Notes under the pieces: generated by a model
Database searches by the model: none
What the model saw: only the letters and a program-made list of their open reading frames with translations
Told to the model about the DNA's origin: nothing
Made by a program: the position numbers and the translations under genes
Source: Anaerolineales bacterium
Lineage (GTDB): Bacteria > Chloroflexota > Anaerolineae > Anaerolineales > Villigracilaceae
NCBI GenBank assembly: GCA_016789305.1
Contig: JAEURJ010000013.1
Location: forward strand, 310,001 to 374,000
Length of the DNA: 64,000 nucleotides
Direction: 5' to 3'
Part shown: positions 26,972 to 35,820 of the stretch, piece by piece
Numbering within the stretch: position 1 is the stretch's first letter
Layout: each line of letters opens with the position of its first letter

Positions 26972-27457
26972 TTATTCTTTTTTCTGCTCAACTTCCACAC
27001 TGGGAGTTTCAGTTGTTTGAGGCGCTGCCTGCGCGCGGACAAGTTTCCAGCCGCTGTTTTTCACGAGCTTGTATCCAAACCAGGCCAGCAATGCGAGAAT
27101 TGCAACATGGATCAAGCCGAACAGCCAGCCAAACATGGACATGCCGCCGCGTCCTTGGTCAAAGCCAAGGTTATTAAAATCATGGCCACGTGAATTTCCC
27201 TGCATGAATTGTGGGTTGCCGCCGAAGCCGTTGTTTCCATCGGTTTTATCGTTCGGATTGGCATTGATACTGCCGTCCGCAGGATTGGCGTTTTGCATCA
27301 TTGGTCCGCTGTTTCCAAAGTTGTGGTCAAAGCCCGTTCTTGCAAATGGGATGGTCTGCATCATCCCAACTCGAAAGCCTGCCATGCCGACGGCTGTCAA
27401 TGCGATCAAGGTAAACAGGATTCCCAGGGTGTAGTTTAACCATTTTTTATTCTTCAT
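26972..27457 (-). CDS. Two-helix membrane protein with Asn/Gly-rich loop
   Basis: The 161-residue protein has a first helix at about residues 8-30. A loop of about 75 residues is rich in Asn, Gly, Asp and Met (NPNDKTDGNNGFGGNPQF). A second helix (about 110-130, GLIHVAILALLAWFGYKLV) and a cytoplasmic tail end the protein. The layout repeats that of the small proteins beside the DUF4405 genes, and its promoter carries the same box. ATG 27457 has GGAG 9 bp upstream; earlier in-frame starts would add an improbable leader. Confidence 0.7.
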   Translation of the reverse strand: MKNKKWLNYTLGILFTLIALTAVGMAGFRVGMMQTIPFARTGFDHNFGNSGPMMQNANPADGSINANPNDKTDGNNGFGGNPQFMQGNSRGHDFNNLGFDQGRGGMSMFGWLFGLIHVAILALLAWFGYKLVKNSGWKLVRAQAAPQTTETPSVEVEQKKE

Positions 27458-27552
27458 GTAATTTCTCCAGATGATTATTTGACTTTCCTTTTTCAAGGAA
27501 TAAAGCACATGCCTTATTGACTCTATTTTCATCCTGACGAATTACATGGCGG

Positions 27553-27566
27553 TGAAGGAATTGTGT
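27553..27566 (-). promoter_or_regulatory. Putative response-regulator box D (Asn/Gly-rich membrane protein)
   Basis: CACAATTCCTTCAC on the minus strand differs from box C at one position. It lies 96 bp before the start codon. Two TTYCACACA repeats 11 bp apart lead into it. Confidence 0.6.
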
Positions 27567-27592
27567 GAAACCTGTGTGGAATGGCGTTAAAT

Positions 27593-27624
27593 AAAAAAAG
27601 AACACAAGAAGCCTTGTGCTCTTT
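27593..27624 (-). terminator. Terminator of the second ABC operon
   Basis: A 12-bp stem with one mismatch (27597-27608 with 27613-27624) is followed by a run of T on the minus strand. Confidence 0.8.
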
Positions 27625-27638
27625 TCGGATGTATTTTG

Positions 27639-30029
27639 TTATTCGTAAGCCAGGGTGTCTCTCACCGTCAATCTGGAAGCCCTTCTGGCGGGCAGAGCGC
27701 TGGCCAGCGAGCCTAGCACGATGGTGAAGATCAACCAGGCGAAGATTCCGCTGGTGCCGAAGACAACAGGCATGGGCGCGGTCAGGATCGCAACTCCAAC
27801 GCCGTAGCACAAAACATTTGTGATCGGGATGGCGATCAAAATGCTGATCGCCCAACTAAGGATGCCAATGACCATGCCTTCAGTGAGGACAATGGCTTGA
27901 ATATCCCAATTGCTGGCACCGATGGCGCGCATCACACCGATCTCACGGGTGCGTTCCAGAACATTGATGCTCATCGTTCCCATCAGGCCGAGGCCACCGA
28001 CCACGGCGATCAAACTTGCCATCACCAGCATGAAATAGACAAGGATATCTGTTTGTGCCTTTTGGTCACGGATGAAGTCCGCGCTCAGCTGGGTGGAGCC
28101 GATTTGTACGCCACGCGCTTCGAAAGCATCCTGCAACTGCTCGTTGACTCTTACTTGCGTGACTGAGTCGTGGTTGTTGGTGATCACGCGCAACGAGTAA
28201 GCCATTTCAGGCACGCCGATCAAGCGGCTGATGTATTCGTAGTTGACGTATAAAAGCGGTGGGCTGACATTCCCGGCAATGCTATATGTACCGACGATCT
28301 CCCATTTGGATTCCTTGCCGTTGGCCTCAATCGTCAGCCAGTCACCAACTTTGAGGTCGGGGAAGACGTTCAGCAGGTGATTGCCAATGACAATGGCGTT
28401 TTCATCGCCGGGCTTGAGCCAGCGCCCCGAAGTGATGATCGGATCGATCAGCGTGGACGTGGAAGGCGGTGCGACAAATAGAATTTGTGTACCCGCTTCA
28501 TCGTCTCCCATTTTGAGAGTTCCTGGATATTCGAGCCAGCCTTCGACACTTTCCACGCCGGGCACGGCTTCCGCAATATTGGCAACCTTGTCAAAGCGAT
28601 AGCCGCGGTCAAAAGAGATGTTGATGTCTGCAAGGAAGTATCCTTGGATATCCTGCATCACTTTGTCAAATGAGGCCCACAAGTTATAGACAGCAATAAA
28701 GACTGCTCCAGCCAGAACCAATGTGAATAACGTAATGGCAAGCCTGACCTTGCGTCGGAAGGTATTGCGTAGTGAAATGCGGATCGGCCGTGGGATCAAC
28801 ACGGAATTCTCGTTGACCGAGTCCACCTTGGGCTTCGCATTGCCACCGAGACCATAGTCGCTCAATGCCTCGCGGACCGTGATGCGCACGCTGTTGTAAA
28901 TCGGCAGGAGCGCAGCAAGCAATGGGACAATGATGGCAACAATCACCTGCTGCACCAATGTGGAGGTATAGCCCTCATATGGGGAGGTGTAGAAATTCAA
29001 CCAGGTAGCCATGCCGCCGCCGATGCTTTCGGCAACCCAGTTTGCCAGTGGAATTGCAATGATCAATGAGCCAACGCCAAAGGTGAGGATCAAGACCATG
29101 TACATGCCAAAGATCTGCGAATTGCCTCCGCCGGTGGCTTTCATGATCCCAATCTGACGCGTTTGCTGAGTCATCAAGGCAGTGATCGTGTTGACGATCA
29201 AAAAGCCGCTCAGGAATACGGTGAGATACCCCAGCACGATCAATACAAAGAACACGCCTTGTGTGATGCTGTAAGCAAAGTGATGACCGGGTTGATACAC
29301 GCTGACAAAATAAACTTCCGCGCCTGTATCTTTCATGCGATCGGCAACCGCCTGGGCCACTTCGGTGACATGATCCTGGTCGGTGGGGTTTTCCTTTACG
29401 CTCACGGCGAGCATGTTGTAGTTAAGGTCCCCGCCGAGCCATTCCAATGTGTCTGGCGTGACATAGGCATTAACTTGATTGGCAAGGTTGTATGGAAATC
29501 CAGTTACATCATGGATGTAGCCGGCCAGCTTAAGTTCACGGCGTTTTCCATTTCCCAATTCCACAAGGATGGTATCGCCGGGCTTGTATCCCATTGAAAT
29601 TGCGCTGGCATCGATGATGGTTTCCTTGCTTGCATATTTTGGAATGCCTGTTTCGCCTTTCGCAGGTTTCAACAAGTTGAGCGTAAGCTTGCTTGGGTCT
29701 TCCAGTGCGGTCAAGCTGATGCTTACATAGGTGCCATCGGGACGTACGATGCGCGCGCTGACATTTGAAAAGCCTTCCACTGTATCCACGCCGGGAACGG
29801 AGCGGGCAATCTTTACCTGATCGTCGTCCAACGATGATGTATATATCTGCGCTTCGGATGGATTCGCGGAAAGATAATCGTCATCCATGCTTTGATTCAT
29901 GTACAGGCCCATGTTGCTGTTGAAGCCCACGGCGAACGCGCCCACTGCAATGGTGGCAATGGTTAAGAATGTGCGTCCGCGGTTGCTCCAGAAATCAGCC
30001 CAGACCTTTTTCCAACGACTGCTGATCAT
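27639..30029 (-). CDS. Large FtsX-family ABC permease (two FtsX units)
   Basis: The 796-residue protein has an N-terminal helix ([20 protein letters not shown]), a periplasmic domain, and three helices near 270-400. A second unit of the same kind begins with a helix near 440 ([22 protein letters not shown]) and ends with three helices. Ten or so membrane segments in the order 1-3-1-3 fit duplicated FtsX/LolC-type permeases. [18 protein letters not shown] loops stand before each helix group ([13 protein letters not shown] and [13 protein letters not shown]). ATG 30029 overlaps the ATPase stop (ATGA). The substrate is unknown. Confidence 0.92.
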   Translation of the reverse strand: MISSRWKKVWADFWSNRGRTFLTIATIAVGAFAVGFNSNMGLYMNQSMDDDYLSANPSEAQIYTSSLDDDQVKIARSVPGVDTVEGFSNVSARIVRPDGTYVSISLTALEDPSKLTLNLLKPAKGETGIPKYASKETIIDASAISMGYKPGDTILVELGNGKRRELKLAGYIHDVTGFPYNLANQVNAYVTPDTLEWLGGDLNYNMLAVSVKENPTDQDHVTEVAQAVADRMKDTGAEVYFVSVYQPGHHFAYSITQGVFFVLIVLGYLTVFLSGFLIVNTITALMTQQTRQIGIMKATGGGNSQIFGMYMVLILTFGVGSLIIAIPLANWVAESIGGGMATWLNFYTSPYEGYTSTLVQQVIVAIIVPLLAALLPIYNSVRITVREALSDYGLGGNAKPKVDSVNENSVLIPRPIRISLRNTFRRKVRLAITLFTLVLAGAVFIAVYNLWASFDKVMQDIQGYFLADINISFDRGYRFDKVANIAEAVPGVESVEGWLEYPGTLKMGDDEAGTQILFVAPPSTSTLIDPIITSGRWLKPGDENAIVIGNHLLNVFPDLKVGDWLTIEANGKESKWEIVGTYSIAGNVSPPLLYVNYEYISRLIGVPEMAYSLRVITNNHDSVTQVRVNEQLQDAFEARGVQIGSTQLSADFIRDQKAQTDILVYFMLVMASLIAVVGGLGLMGTMSINVLERTREIGVMRAIGASNWDIQAIVLTEGMVIGILSWAISILIAIPITNVLCYGVGVAILTAPMPVVFGTSGIFAWLIFTIVLGSLASALPARRASRLTVRDTLAYE

Positions 30030-31168
30030 GGGGAAACTCCCCGCCATGAGACGTTCTCGCCTGCGTGTTTATTCGCCATCTGACGCAACGCTTCCTGCGT
30101 CGCCTCGGATTGATTCAGCAATTCTGACAGCTGGTCATACCCAATGGCGATCACTTCCACCGGCCCGGCTTCCGAGGCACGGATCGAAGCGCGATGTTTT
30201 TTCTCGTGAAAAAATTCCATTTCGCCGAACACTTTTCCGGGTCCGAGTTGAAGCGCGATCACATCCGATTGATTGGGGCGCGGCAGGATCACTTCCACGG
30301 TACCTTTTGAAACCACGTAAAAAGTATCCGCGTTGGTTCCTTCGGAGAGGATCATTGAACCTGCATCAAAGTTTTGCACCTTGGCATTTTTCTCAACTTG
30401 CAGCATCTGCGACGGATTCAACGTGGGCATGGCCTTGGCTACATACTCATTGACAATTTCGCCGTCTGCGATGAGCGCGGTGCGGTGAGTTCGTTTTGCC
30501 AGTCCACTGTCGTGAGTCACAATGATGATGGTCTTGCCTTTTGCAACAAGATCATTGAAAAGTGTAAATACGGATTCGGCTGTCTTTGAGTCGAGATTAC
30601 CAGTGGGCTCATCTGCGATGACGAGCGGCGGATCGTTTGCAAGGGCACGGGCAATGGCCACGCGCTGCTGCTGGCCGCCCGAAAGCGCGGTGGGAAGTTT
30701 GTGTGCGTGATCTGCAAGCTCAACAAGTTCGAGCAAATCCATGGCGCGTTTGCGGCGCTCGTTCATGGGGTAGGTGCGGCAGAAATCCATTGGCAGCATG
30801 ATGTTTTCGAGAACGGAGATCATTGGCAGCAATTGAAAAAATTGAAAAACGATGCCGAGGTTTTTTCCGCGCCAGCGTGCCATTTGGTTCTCGTTCAACT
30901 TGTGCACGCCGGTCCCATTGACCCATACTTCGCCGGTGGTGGGGCGGTCGATGCCGGTGATCATGTTGAGCAGGGTGGTTTTCCCGCTGCCCGATTTACC
31001 GATAATGCTGACGAACTCTCCCGCATTGATCTGCAGATCCACATTTTCCAACGCGTGATAATCACCGACTGCGGTCTTGTAATATTTGTTGACCTCATGC
31101 AGGTCGATGATGGGGCGATTGTCAGCCTGCTCACCGTCTGTTTTTGGTTTGAAAAATGAAATAGCCAT
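30026..31168 (-). CDS. ABC ATPase fused to a cyclic-nucleotide-binding domain
   Basis: The 380-residue protein is a LolD/MacB-class ATPase (residues about 20-250). It has Walker [10 protein letters not shown], signature LSGGQQQR, Walker [14 protein letters not shown] and switch VTHD. A cNMP-binding beta-roll follows (about 262-360): [27 protein letters not shown], then [24 protein letters not shown]. The phosphate-binding cassette is [15 protein letters not shown], with the Glu and an Arg in roughly the canonical places. The two domains are in one frame with no sign of a sequencing join. The protein probably powers the 796-residue permease. Control of efflux by a nucleotide is inference. Confidence 0.93.
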   Translation of the reverse strand: MAISFFKPKTDGEQADNRPIIDLHEVNKYYKTAVGDYHALENVDLQINAGEFVSIIGKSGSGKTTLLNMITGIDRPTTGEVWVNGTGVHKLNENQMARWRGKNLGIVFQFFQLLPMISVLENIMLPMDFCRTYPMNERRKRAMDLLELVELADHAHKLPTALSGGQQQRVAIARALANDPPLVIADEPTGNLDSKTAESVFTLFNDLVAKGKTIIIVTHDSGLAKRTHRTALIADGEIVNEYVAKAMPTLNPSQMLQVEKNAKVQNFDAGSMILSEGTNADTFYVVSKGTVEVILPRPNQSDVIALQLGPGKVFGEMEFFHEKKHRASIRASEAGPVEVIAIGYDQLSELLNQSEATQEALRQMANKHAGENVSWRGVSP

Positions 31169-31192
31169 GATAAATCTTCCTTCTTGTATTCA

Positions 31193-31242
31193 CAGAGGTT
31201 CTAAGTTTCAGAGGGTTGATAAAAAGATTCTCAGAACCTCTG
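31193..31242. repeat. Long-loop inverted repeat in the ABC operon spacer
   Basis: CAGAGGTTCT (31193-31202) and AGAACCTCTG (31233-31242) pair across a 30-nt loop, in the 91-bp gap between the HlyD-like gene and the ATPase gene. It has no T tract, so it may be an mRNA-stability or REP-like element. Confidence 0.45.
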
Positions 31243-31259
31243 GTTTTCGGTGGCTCGTT

Positions 31260-32315
31260 TTATTCAAAGGTGACGACGGCGGTCATACCCCAGCGCATGG
31301 CGGCATCTTTGTCGGTAAGCAAAATGGTGACTTCGTACACGATATCGCCTTGATTTTCGGTAAAGTTTTGACCGATGGAAAATACATTTCCCTTGAATTC
31401 CTGGCCGGGAAAAGCGTCCAATTTAACGGTGACAGGCTGGCCTTCCTTGATGTTGACCACATCAATTTCGGTCAGGTCGGTGGTTTTGACAACCCAGCTG
31501 GATGTGTCTGCAATGGTGACGACAGGCTGACCGGAGGCTTCGAATTCACCGACTTTGAGGTTCAGGTTGGTGATCACGCCGGGGAACGGCGCGCGGACTT
31601 CTGCATTTGCCAAGGCGGCGCGGGTACCAGCGGTATCTTCGGAGAATGAGGGATCTTGTAAGGCATCATAGTCACGCTGGGCAAGGATCAAGCGGGAGTT
31701 GGCGTTTTGTACCGAGGATTCAAGTTCAAGCCATTGAATGGCTTTACGATAATCGGCCCAGGCATCGTCCAGTGCTTTCTTATAGATCTTGGCTGTGCCG
31801 GTCACAACTTCCTCACCGCGCTGTTGGGCATCTGTTAATTCAAGGTTTCGGTCGTTGATATTTTTGTAGGGTTCAAAATCCGCGCGGGCCTTGTCCAACT
31901 TAACCAGCATGGCGCTGACCGCTTCGGAGGGAGTCATACCTGCAAAGTCGGAGGGAACATCGAAGTTGTCCAATTTAAATTGGGCATCACGGACTTCCTG
32001 ATAGGCGGTGGTGAGTTCCTTTGCAGCTTTGGCTTGCGCGGCTTCCAAGGTCTGTGCTTCGCTGGATTCCAAACGGGCGATCACATCGCCCGCGGCAACA
32101 GTTTCGCCTTCAGATTTCAAGACTTCGCTGATCAGGCCGTTGGCGTTGAGGGCAAGCTCGGTGTAATGCACGGGTTCAAGGCGGCCTTCGGAGATGATCG
32201 TGTCATCTGCGACAACTGTGGGGATTTGTGTTGCTTCTGCGGTGGCGGGCGCGGTGCCGCAGGCAGCGACGATCAGAGCAAGAGCGATCAAAGTTATGAA
32301 TTTAATGTGTTTCAT
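31260..32315 (-). CDS. HlyD-type membrane fusion lipoprotein
   Basis: The 351-residue protein has a lipoprotein signal (FITLIALALIVAACG, lipid Cys about 19). Lipoyl halves flank an alpha-helical hairpin (about 95-225), and a beta-barrel region holds GVITNLNLKVGEFEASGQPVVTIAD. It is shorter than the 25279 protein and is lipid-anchored instead of membrane-spanning. It would be the adaptor of the second ABC system. The third in-frame ATG (32315) is chosen because it starts the signal peptide and has AAAAGGA 8 bp upstream. An ATG ten codons earlier also has a fair site. Confidence 0.88.
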   Translation of the reverse strand: MKHIKFITLIALALIVAACGTAPATAEATQIPTVVADDTIISEGRLEPVHYTELALNANGLISEVLKSEGETVAAGDVIARLESSEAQTLEAAQAKAAKELTTAYQEVRDAQFKLDNFDVPSDFAGMTPSEAVSAMLVKLDKARADFEPYKNINDRNLELTDAQQRGEEVVTGTAKIYKKALDDAWADYRKAIQWLELESSVQNANSRLILAQRDYDALQDPSFSEDTAGTRAALANAEVRAPFPGVITNLNLKVGEFEASGQPVVTIADTSSWVVKTTDLTEIDVVNIKEGQPVTVKLDAFPGQEFKGNVFSIGQNFTENQGDIVYEVTILLTDKDAAMRWGMTAVVTFE

Positions 32316-32433
32316 CGTGATTTTCCTTTTCATGAATTCTCCCACTGGTGGGGTTGATTTTCTGGTTTATCTACGACCCATTTGAAGTTTGGTTGCAGAT
32401 TTCCAGAGCCAGATATTGTGTAATTGTTACTAT

Positions 32434-32472
32434 TATTATCTTGATAATACCTCTGCCCACCAATCTCGTCAA
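32434..32472 (-). promoter_or_regulatory. Promoter of the second ABC operon with overlapping dyad
   Basis: On the minus strand TTGACG (32472-32467) and TATTAT (32449-32444) are separated by 17 bp. A dyad TATTATC-TT-GATAATA (32434-32449) overlaps the -10 box and could be an operator. The regulon box found in the neighbouring units is not present here. Confidence 0.6.
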
Positions 32473-32501
32473 CCCTCCCGGGTATGTTTCTTTCGGCAAA
32501 G

Positions 32502-32530
32502 AAAAAGCCGCCAAATTGTTTGACGGCTTT
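32502..32530 (-). terminator. Terminator of the pgl-gnd-zwf operon
   Basis: The stem AAAGCCG/CGGCTTT, extended by further pairs across one mismatch, is followed by TTTTT on the minus strand just after the zwf stop. Confidence 0.85.
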
Positions 32531-32535
32531 GCTTC

Positions 32536-34014
32536 TTATTTCTCCAACATCATGCTTGCTTCTTCGTTTAGCCAGCGGCGGCCGTCCCGGGCGAGCAGGT
32601 CGTATGCTTCAGTGGGGCCCCAACTGCCGGGTTTGTAAACAGCCAACGGCGGAGTCTGATGCGCGTCCCAGGCGTCGAGGATTGGGTCGATCAGTGACCA
32701 GGCCGTTTCCACTTCGTCTGCACGGGTGAAGAGCGAAGCGTCGCCTTGCAGGGCATCCAGCAGCAGGCGTTCGTAGGATTCGGGAATTGCAGTTTGACCA
32801 AAGGCTTCGTCGTAGTGAAATTCCATATCGACAGAACGGGTTTCATTTACCGTATCGGGTGCCTTGGCTTCAAAGCGAACATGCAGACCTTCATCTGGTT
32901 GAAGATACAGAACCAGCATATTTGGTTTCATGGTTTGCATTGGGAACATTGCGAGAGGCGGTTCTTTGAATTGAATGATGATCTGCGATTGTTTTTCGGC
33001 CAGGTTCTTGCCGGAGCGCAGGTAGAACGGCACGCCTTTCCAACGCCAGTTATTGATGTAAAGACGCATGGCTGCATACGTGGCGGTTGTGGAATTCGAC
33101 TTGACCTGATCTTCCTTGTTATATCCTTTGTACTGACCGCGCACCGTGTTCGCCGAAACCTGCTCGGGCGTCATCGGCTGAACTGCACTGAGGACTTTTA
33201 CTTTTTCATTACGCAAATGACTTGCGCTGAATGATGCTGGCGGCTCCATTGCAACAAGTGTGAGCAATTGCAGAAGATGATTCTGGAACATGTCGCGCAG
33301 CACACCGACTCCATCGTAAAATCCAGCGCGATGCTCGAGGCCGACCTTCTCTGCCACAGTGATCTGCACATGGTCGATGTAGGTGCGATTCCAAATGGGC
33401 TCAAAGATGGTATTGGCAAAACGTGTGAACAAAATGTTCTGCACGGTTTCCTTGCCAAGATAGTGATCAATGCGATAGATCTGGTTTTCATTGAGCGCCT
33501 TGTGGACTTGTTTGTTCAAGGTCACTGCGGAAGCAAGGTCGGTGCCGAAGGGCTTTTCGAGCACCACGCGACGCCATGCACCATTTTCGTGTAGCTGCCC
33601 TGATGCATCCAGATTATCAATGATGGCTGGGAAGAGGGTGGGGGGAAGTGCCATATAAAAGAGGCGGTTGGCATCGCCATTTTCAAGTTTGGTGAGATGT
33701 TCGGCAAGTCTCTTGAAATCGGCCGCTTCGGTGTATTTGCCCTGGAGATAATAAAGATTGGGGGCGAAGATACCCCATTCTTCTTCCGTGAATTCATAGC
33801 CGGCATGATCTTTCAAGCCTGTATGTAGATGCTCGCGGAATTGCTCGTCGGTAAATGCAGTTCCGCCAAAGCCCACGATTTGAAATTTCTTGGGTGTGCG
33901 TCTCTTGCGAAATAAATTGAACAACGAAGGGATCAACTTGCGCTGGGTCAGGTCACCGGAAGCGCCGAAGATGACGATCGTGGTCAATAAACCATTATTG
34001 GAAGGGTTGATCAT
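32536..34014 (-). CDS. zwf: Glucose-6-phosphate dehydrogenase
   Basis: The enzyme oxidises glucose 6-phosphate to the lactone, feeding the oxidative pentose phosphate pathway. The 492-residue protein has the Rossmann motif IVIFGASGDLTQRKLIPSL, the active-site signature RIDHYLGKE with catalytic His nearby, and the conserved EKPFGTDLASA and LRSGKNL segments. Full length is present. It is the last gene of a minus-strand operon with gnd and pgl, which cover the three oxidative steps. Confidence 0.96.
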   Translation of the reverse strand: MINPSNNGLLTTIVIFGASGDLTQRKLIPSLFNLFRKRRTPKKFQIVGFGGTAFTDEQFREHLHTGLKDHAGYEFTEEEWGIFAPNLYYLQGKYTEAADFKRLAEHLTKLENGDANRLFYMALPPTLFPAIIDNLDASGQLHENGAWRRVVLEKPFGTDLASAVTLNKQVHKALNENQIYRIDHYLGKETVQNILFTRFANTIFEPIWNRTYIDHVQITVAEKVGLEHRAGFYDGVGVLRDMFQNHLLQLLTLVAMEPPASFSASHLRNEKVKVLSAVQPMTPEQVSANTVRGQYKGYNKEDQVKSNSTTATYAAMRLYINNWRWKGVPFYLRSGKNLAEKQSQIIIQFKEPPLAMFPMQTMKPNMLVLYLQPDEGLHVRFEAKAPDTVNETRSVDMEFHYDEAFGQTAIPESYERLLLDALQGDASLFTRADEVETAWSLIDPILDAWDAHQTPPLAVYKPGSWGPTEAYDLLARDGRRWLNEEASMMLEK

Positions 34015-34039
34015 GAATTACCTATTGATAAATCTTGCT

Positions 34040-34070
34040 GCGCTGACAGGGGCTTAGCCCTGGCCAGCGC
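34040..34070. repeat. Stem-loop in gnd-zwf spacer
   Basis: An outer GCGCTG/CAGCGC stem (34040-34045 with 34065-34070) encloses CAGGG-GCTTAG-CCCTG. The GGGGCTTAGCCC core recurs, slightly changed, in the pgl-gnd spacer. Confidence 0.5.
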
Positions 34071-34080
34071 GCGATAAGTG

Positions 34081-34992
34081 TTATTCGGCTTTCTTGATCG
34101 CGTGACCGCCGAATTGATTGCGTAAGGCAGCCAACATGCGGGCGGGATAATTCTCTTCATCGCGGCTGGCGAAGCGCATTTGCAGTGCCAGTGTGATGAT
34201 GGGAGCGGGAACATCGAGATCAATGGATTCGAACACGGTCCAGCGGCCTTCGCCGGAATCTGCAACCCACGGTTTGATGTCCTTCAGCTGGGTGTCTTCA
34301 TCGAGCGCGTTGGCCGCAAGATCCAACAGCCACGAGCGGACCACACTTCCGTGCTGCCAGATGTGCGAGATCTGGGCGAGATCCATGCCGAATTCTTCCT
34401 TGGCCTTCAAAATCCCAAAGCCTTCCGCGAATGCCTGCATCATGCCGTATTCGATTCCGTTGTGGACCATCTTGACGTAGTGTCCCGCACCATGCGGACC
34501 GACGCGGCCCCATCCAAGTTCTTTGCCGGGGGCGAGAGTTTCGAAGATCGGGCGAAGTTTTTCGGTAATCTCCAGCTTGCCGCCGATCATTAAGCTGTAA
34601 CCTTCGGTGAGACCCCAGATGCCGCCGCTGGTGCCGCAGTCGACAAAGTCAATGCCTTTGGCTTCGAGCATGGCGGCATGCGTAATGGTATCTTTGTAAT
34701 TTGAGTTGCCGCCGTCGATGATGATGTCGCCTTTCTTCAATAAAGAGGCGACCTTCTCGATCGTTTCGGTGGTGGTCTTGCCGGAGGGGACCATCACCCA
34801 AACGACCTTTGGCGATTGGGTCAGCTTGCCGACCGCTTCTTCCAAAGAATACGCGCCTTCTGCACCAAGTTTAACTGCAGATTCAACGGTCTCCTTGGTG
34901 CGGGCGTAGCCCACCACGCGATGACCCGCGCGCGATAAACGCGTTGCCATGTTCAATCCCATTTTTCCCAAACCAACTAATGCTAATTCCAT
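34081..34992 (-). CDS. gnd: 6-phosphogluconate dehydrogenase, decarboxylating (short form)
   Basis: The enzyme converts 6-phosphogluconate to ribulose 5-phosphate and CO2. The 303-residue protein is of the short (YqeC/GndA-like) class, not the 470-residue class. It has the Rossmann loop GLGKMGLNMATRL, DGGNSNYKDT, the substrate motif CGTSGGIWGL and the catalytic HNGIEYGMMQAFAEG. Short forms are often NAD-linked; the residues after the second strand (YARTKET) do not settle the cofactor here. It sits between pgl and zwf. Confidence 0.94.
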   Translation of the reverse strand: MELALVGLGKMGLNMATRLSRAGHRVVGYARTKETVESAVKLGAEGAYSLEEAVGKLTQSPKVVWVMVPSGKTTTETIEKVASLLKKGDIIIDGGNSNYKDTITHAAMLEAKGIDFVDCGTSGGIWGLTEGYSLMIGGKLEITEKLRPIFETLAPGKELGWGRVGPHGAGHYVKMVHNGIEYGMMQAFAEGFGILKAKEEFGMDLAQISHIWQHGSVVRSWLLDLAANALDEDTQLKDIKPWVADSGEGRWTVFESIDLDVPAPIITLALQMRFASRDEENYPARMLAALRNQFGGHAIKKAE

Positions 34993-35018
34993 TTGATAAG
35001 ACTCCTTTTAATTTTTCC

Positions 35019-35053
35019 CTGCTCTGTTGGGGCCTTAGCCCCCGACAGAGCAG
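35019..35053. repeat. Stem-loop in pgl-gnd spacer
   Basis: CTGCTCTGT (35019-35027) pairs with ACAGAGCAG (35045-35053). The stem extends through a T-G pair and four G-C pairs to a 7-nt CCTTAGC loop. No T tract follows on either strand. The core resembles the element at 34040-34070. Confidence 0.6.
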
Positions 35054-35060
35054 AATTGAT

Positions 35061-35780
35061 TTATAAAAGACTTGCCGCCGCCTCATCCACAAACCAGACG
35101 ATCTTTCCATTCTTTGGATCGATGCGTTGTGATGGAAGTTCAGCGGGGGTGTACACATCGCTCAGTACTTTTTTCAGGGTCACGGCTTTGCTGGCACCTA
35201 CGGCGAGAAAGAAAATATTTCTTGCATCGTTGATCACATTTTGAGTCAACGTCACGCGGTTGGCGGGGCGGCCCTGATAATTTGCAACCACGGCCAATGT
35301 GGGTGAGTCCACTTCAACAGGAGAGCCGGGAAATAACGATGCAGTGTGACCGTCATCGCCCATGCCGAGCAAAACCAAATCGAAGCGCGGCCAATCGAGC
35401 GGGGCTCCGGAAAACTCTTTCAGCGTCGCAGCATAGTCCTTCGCGGCTTGAGCAGGCTCAAGGTCCGATTGGATGCGGTGGATGTTCGTCGCGCTGATCT
35501 TGTCGAACCAAATTTTTTTTGCCTGTCCATAACTATTGCCTGCATCGTCCACTGGCACGCAGCGTTCATCGCCCCAAAAGAAGTGAACGCGCGACCAATC
35601 CAGTTTTTCGCCTGCGAGTTTTTCAAACAGTTTCATCGGTGTGTTGCCGCCCGAAAGTGCCACGAGAAAACGCCCGCGATATTGAATGGCATCGTTCGCG
35701 ACTTCAACAAATGCTGTTCGCGCAGCTTCACTTAACTCGTCGAGATTTTGAAATGTTTTGACCGATGTATTCGATTTCAT
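35061..35780 (-). CDS. pgl: 6-phosphogluconolactonase
   Basis: The enzyme hydrolyses 6-phosphogluconolactone, the second step of the pathway. The 239-residue protein has FLVALSGGNTPMKLFEKL, the active-site stretch FFWGDERCVPVDDAGNSYG, and LVLLGMGDDGHTASLFPG. The start ATG at 35780 is preferred because a longer frame would end one base from the divergent gene and adds no conserved sequence. It is the first gene of the pgl-gnd-zwf unit. Confidence 0.95.
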   Translation of the reverse strand: MKSNTSVKTFQNLDELSEAARTAFVEVANDAIQYRGRFLVALSGGNTPMKLFEKLAGEKLDWSRVHFFWGDERCVPVDDAGNSYGQAKKIWFDKISATNIHRIQSDLEPAQAAKDYAATLKEFSGAPLDWPRFDLVLLGMGDDGHTASLFPGSPVEVDSPTLAVVANYQGRPANRVTLTQNVINDARNIFFLAVGASKAVTLKKVLSDVYTPAELPSQRIDPKNGKIVWFVDEAAASLL

Positions 35781-35820
35781 AGTTGGCGATTGTACCCGAT
35801 GTGGACTAAAATTTGACATT

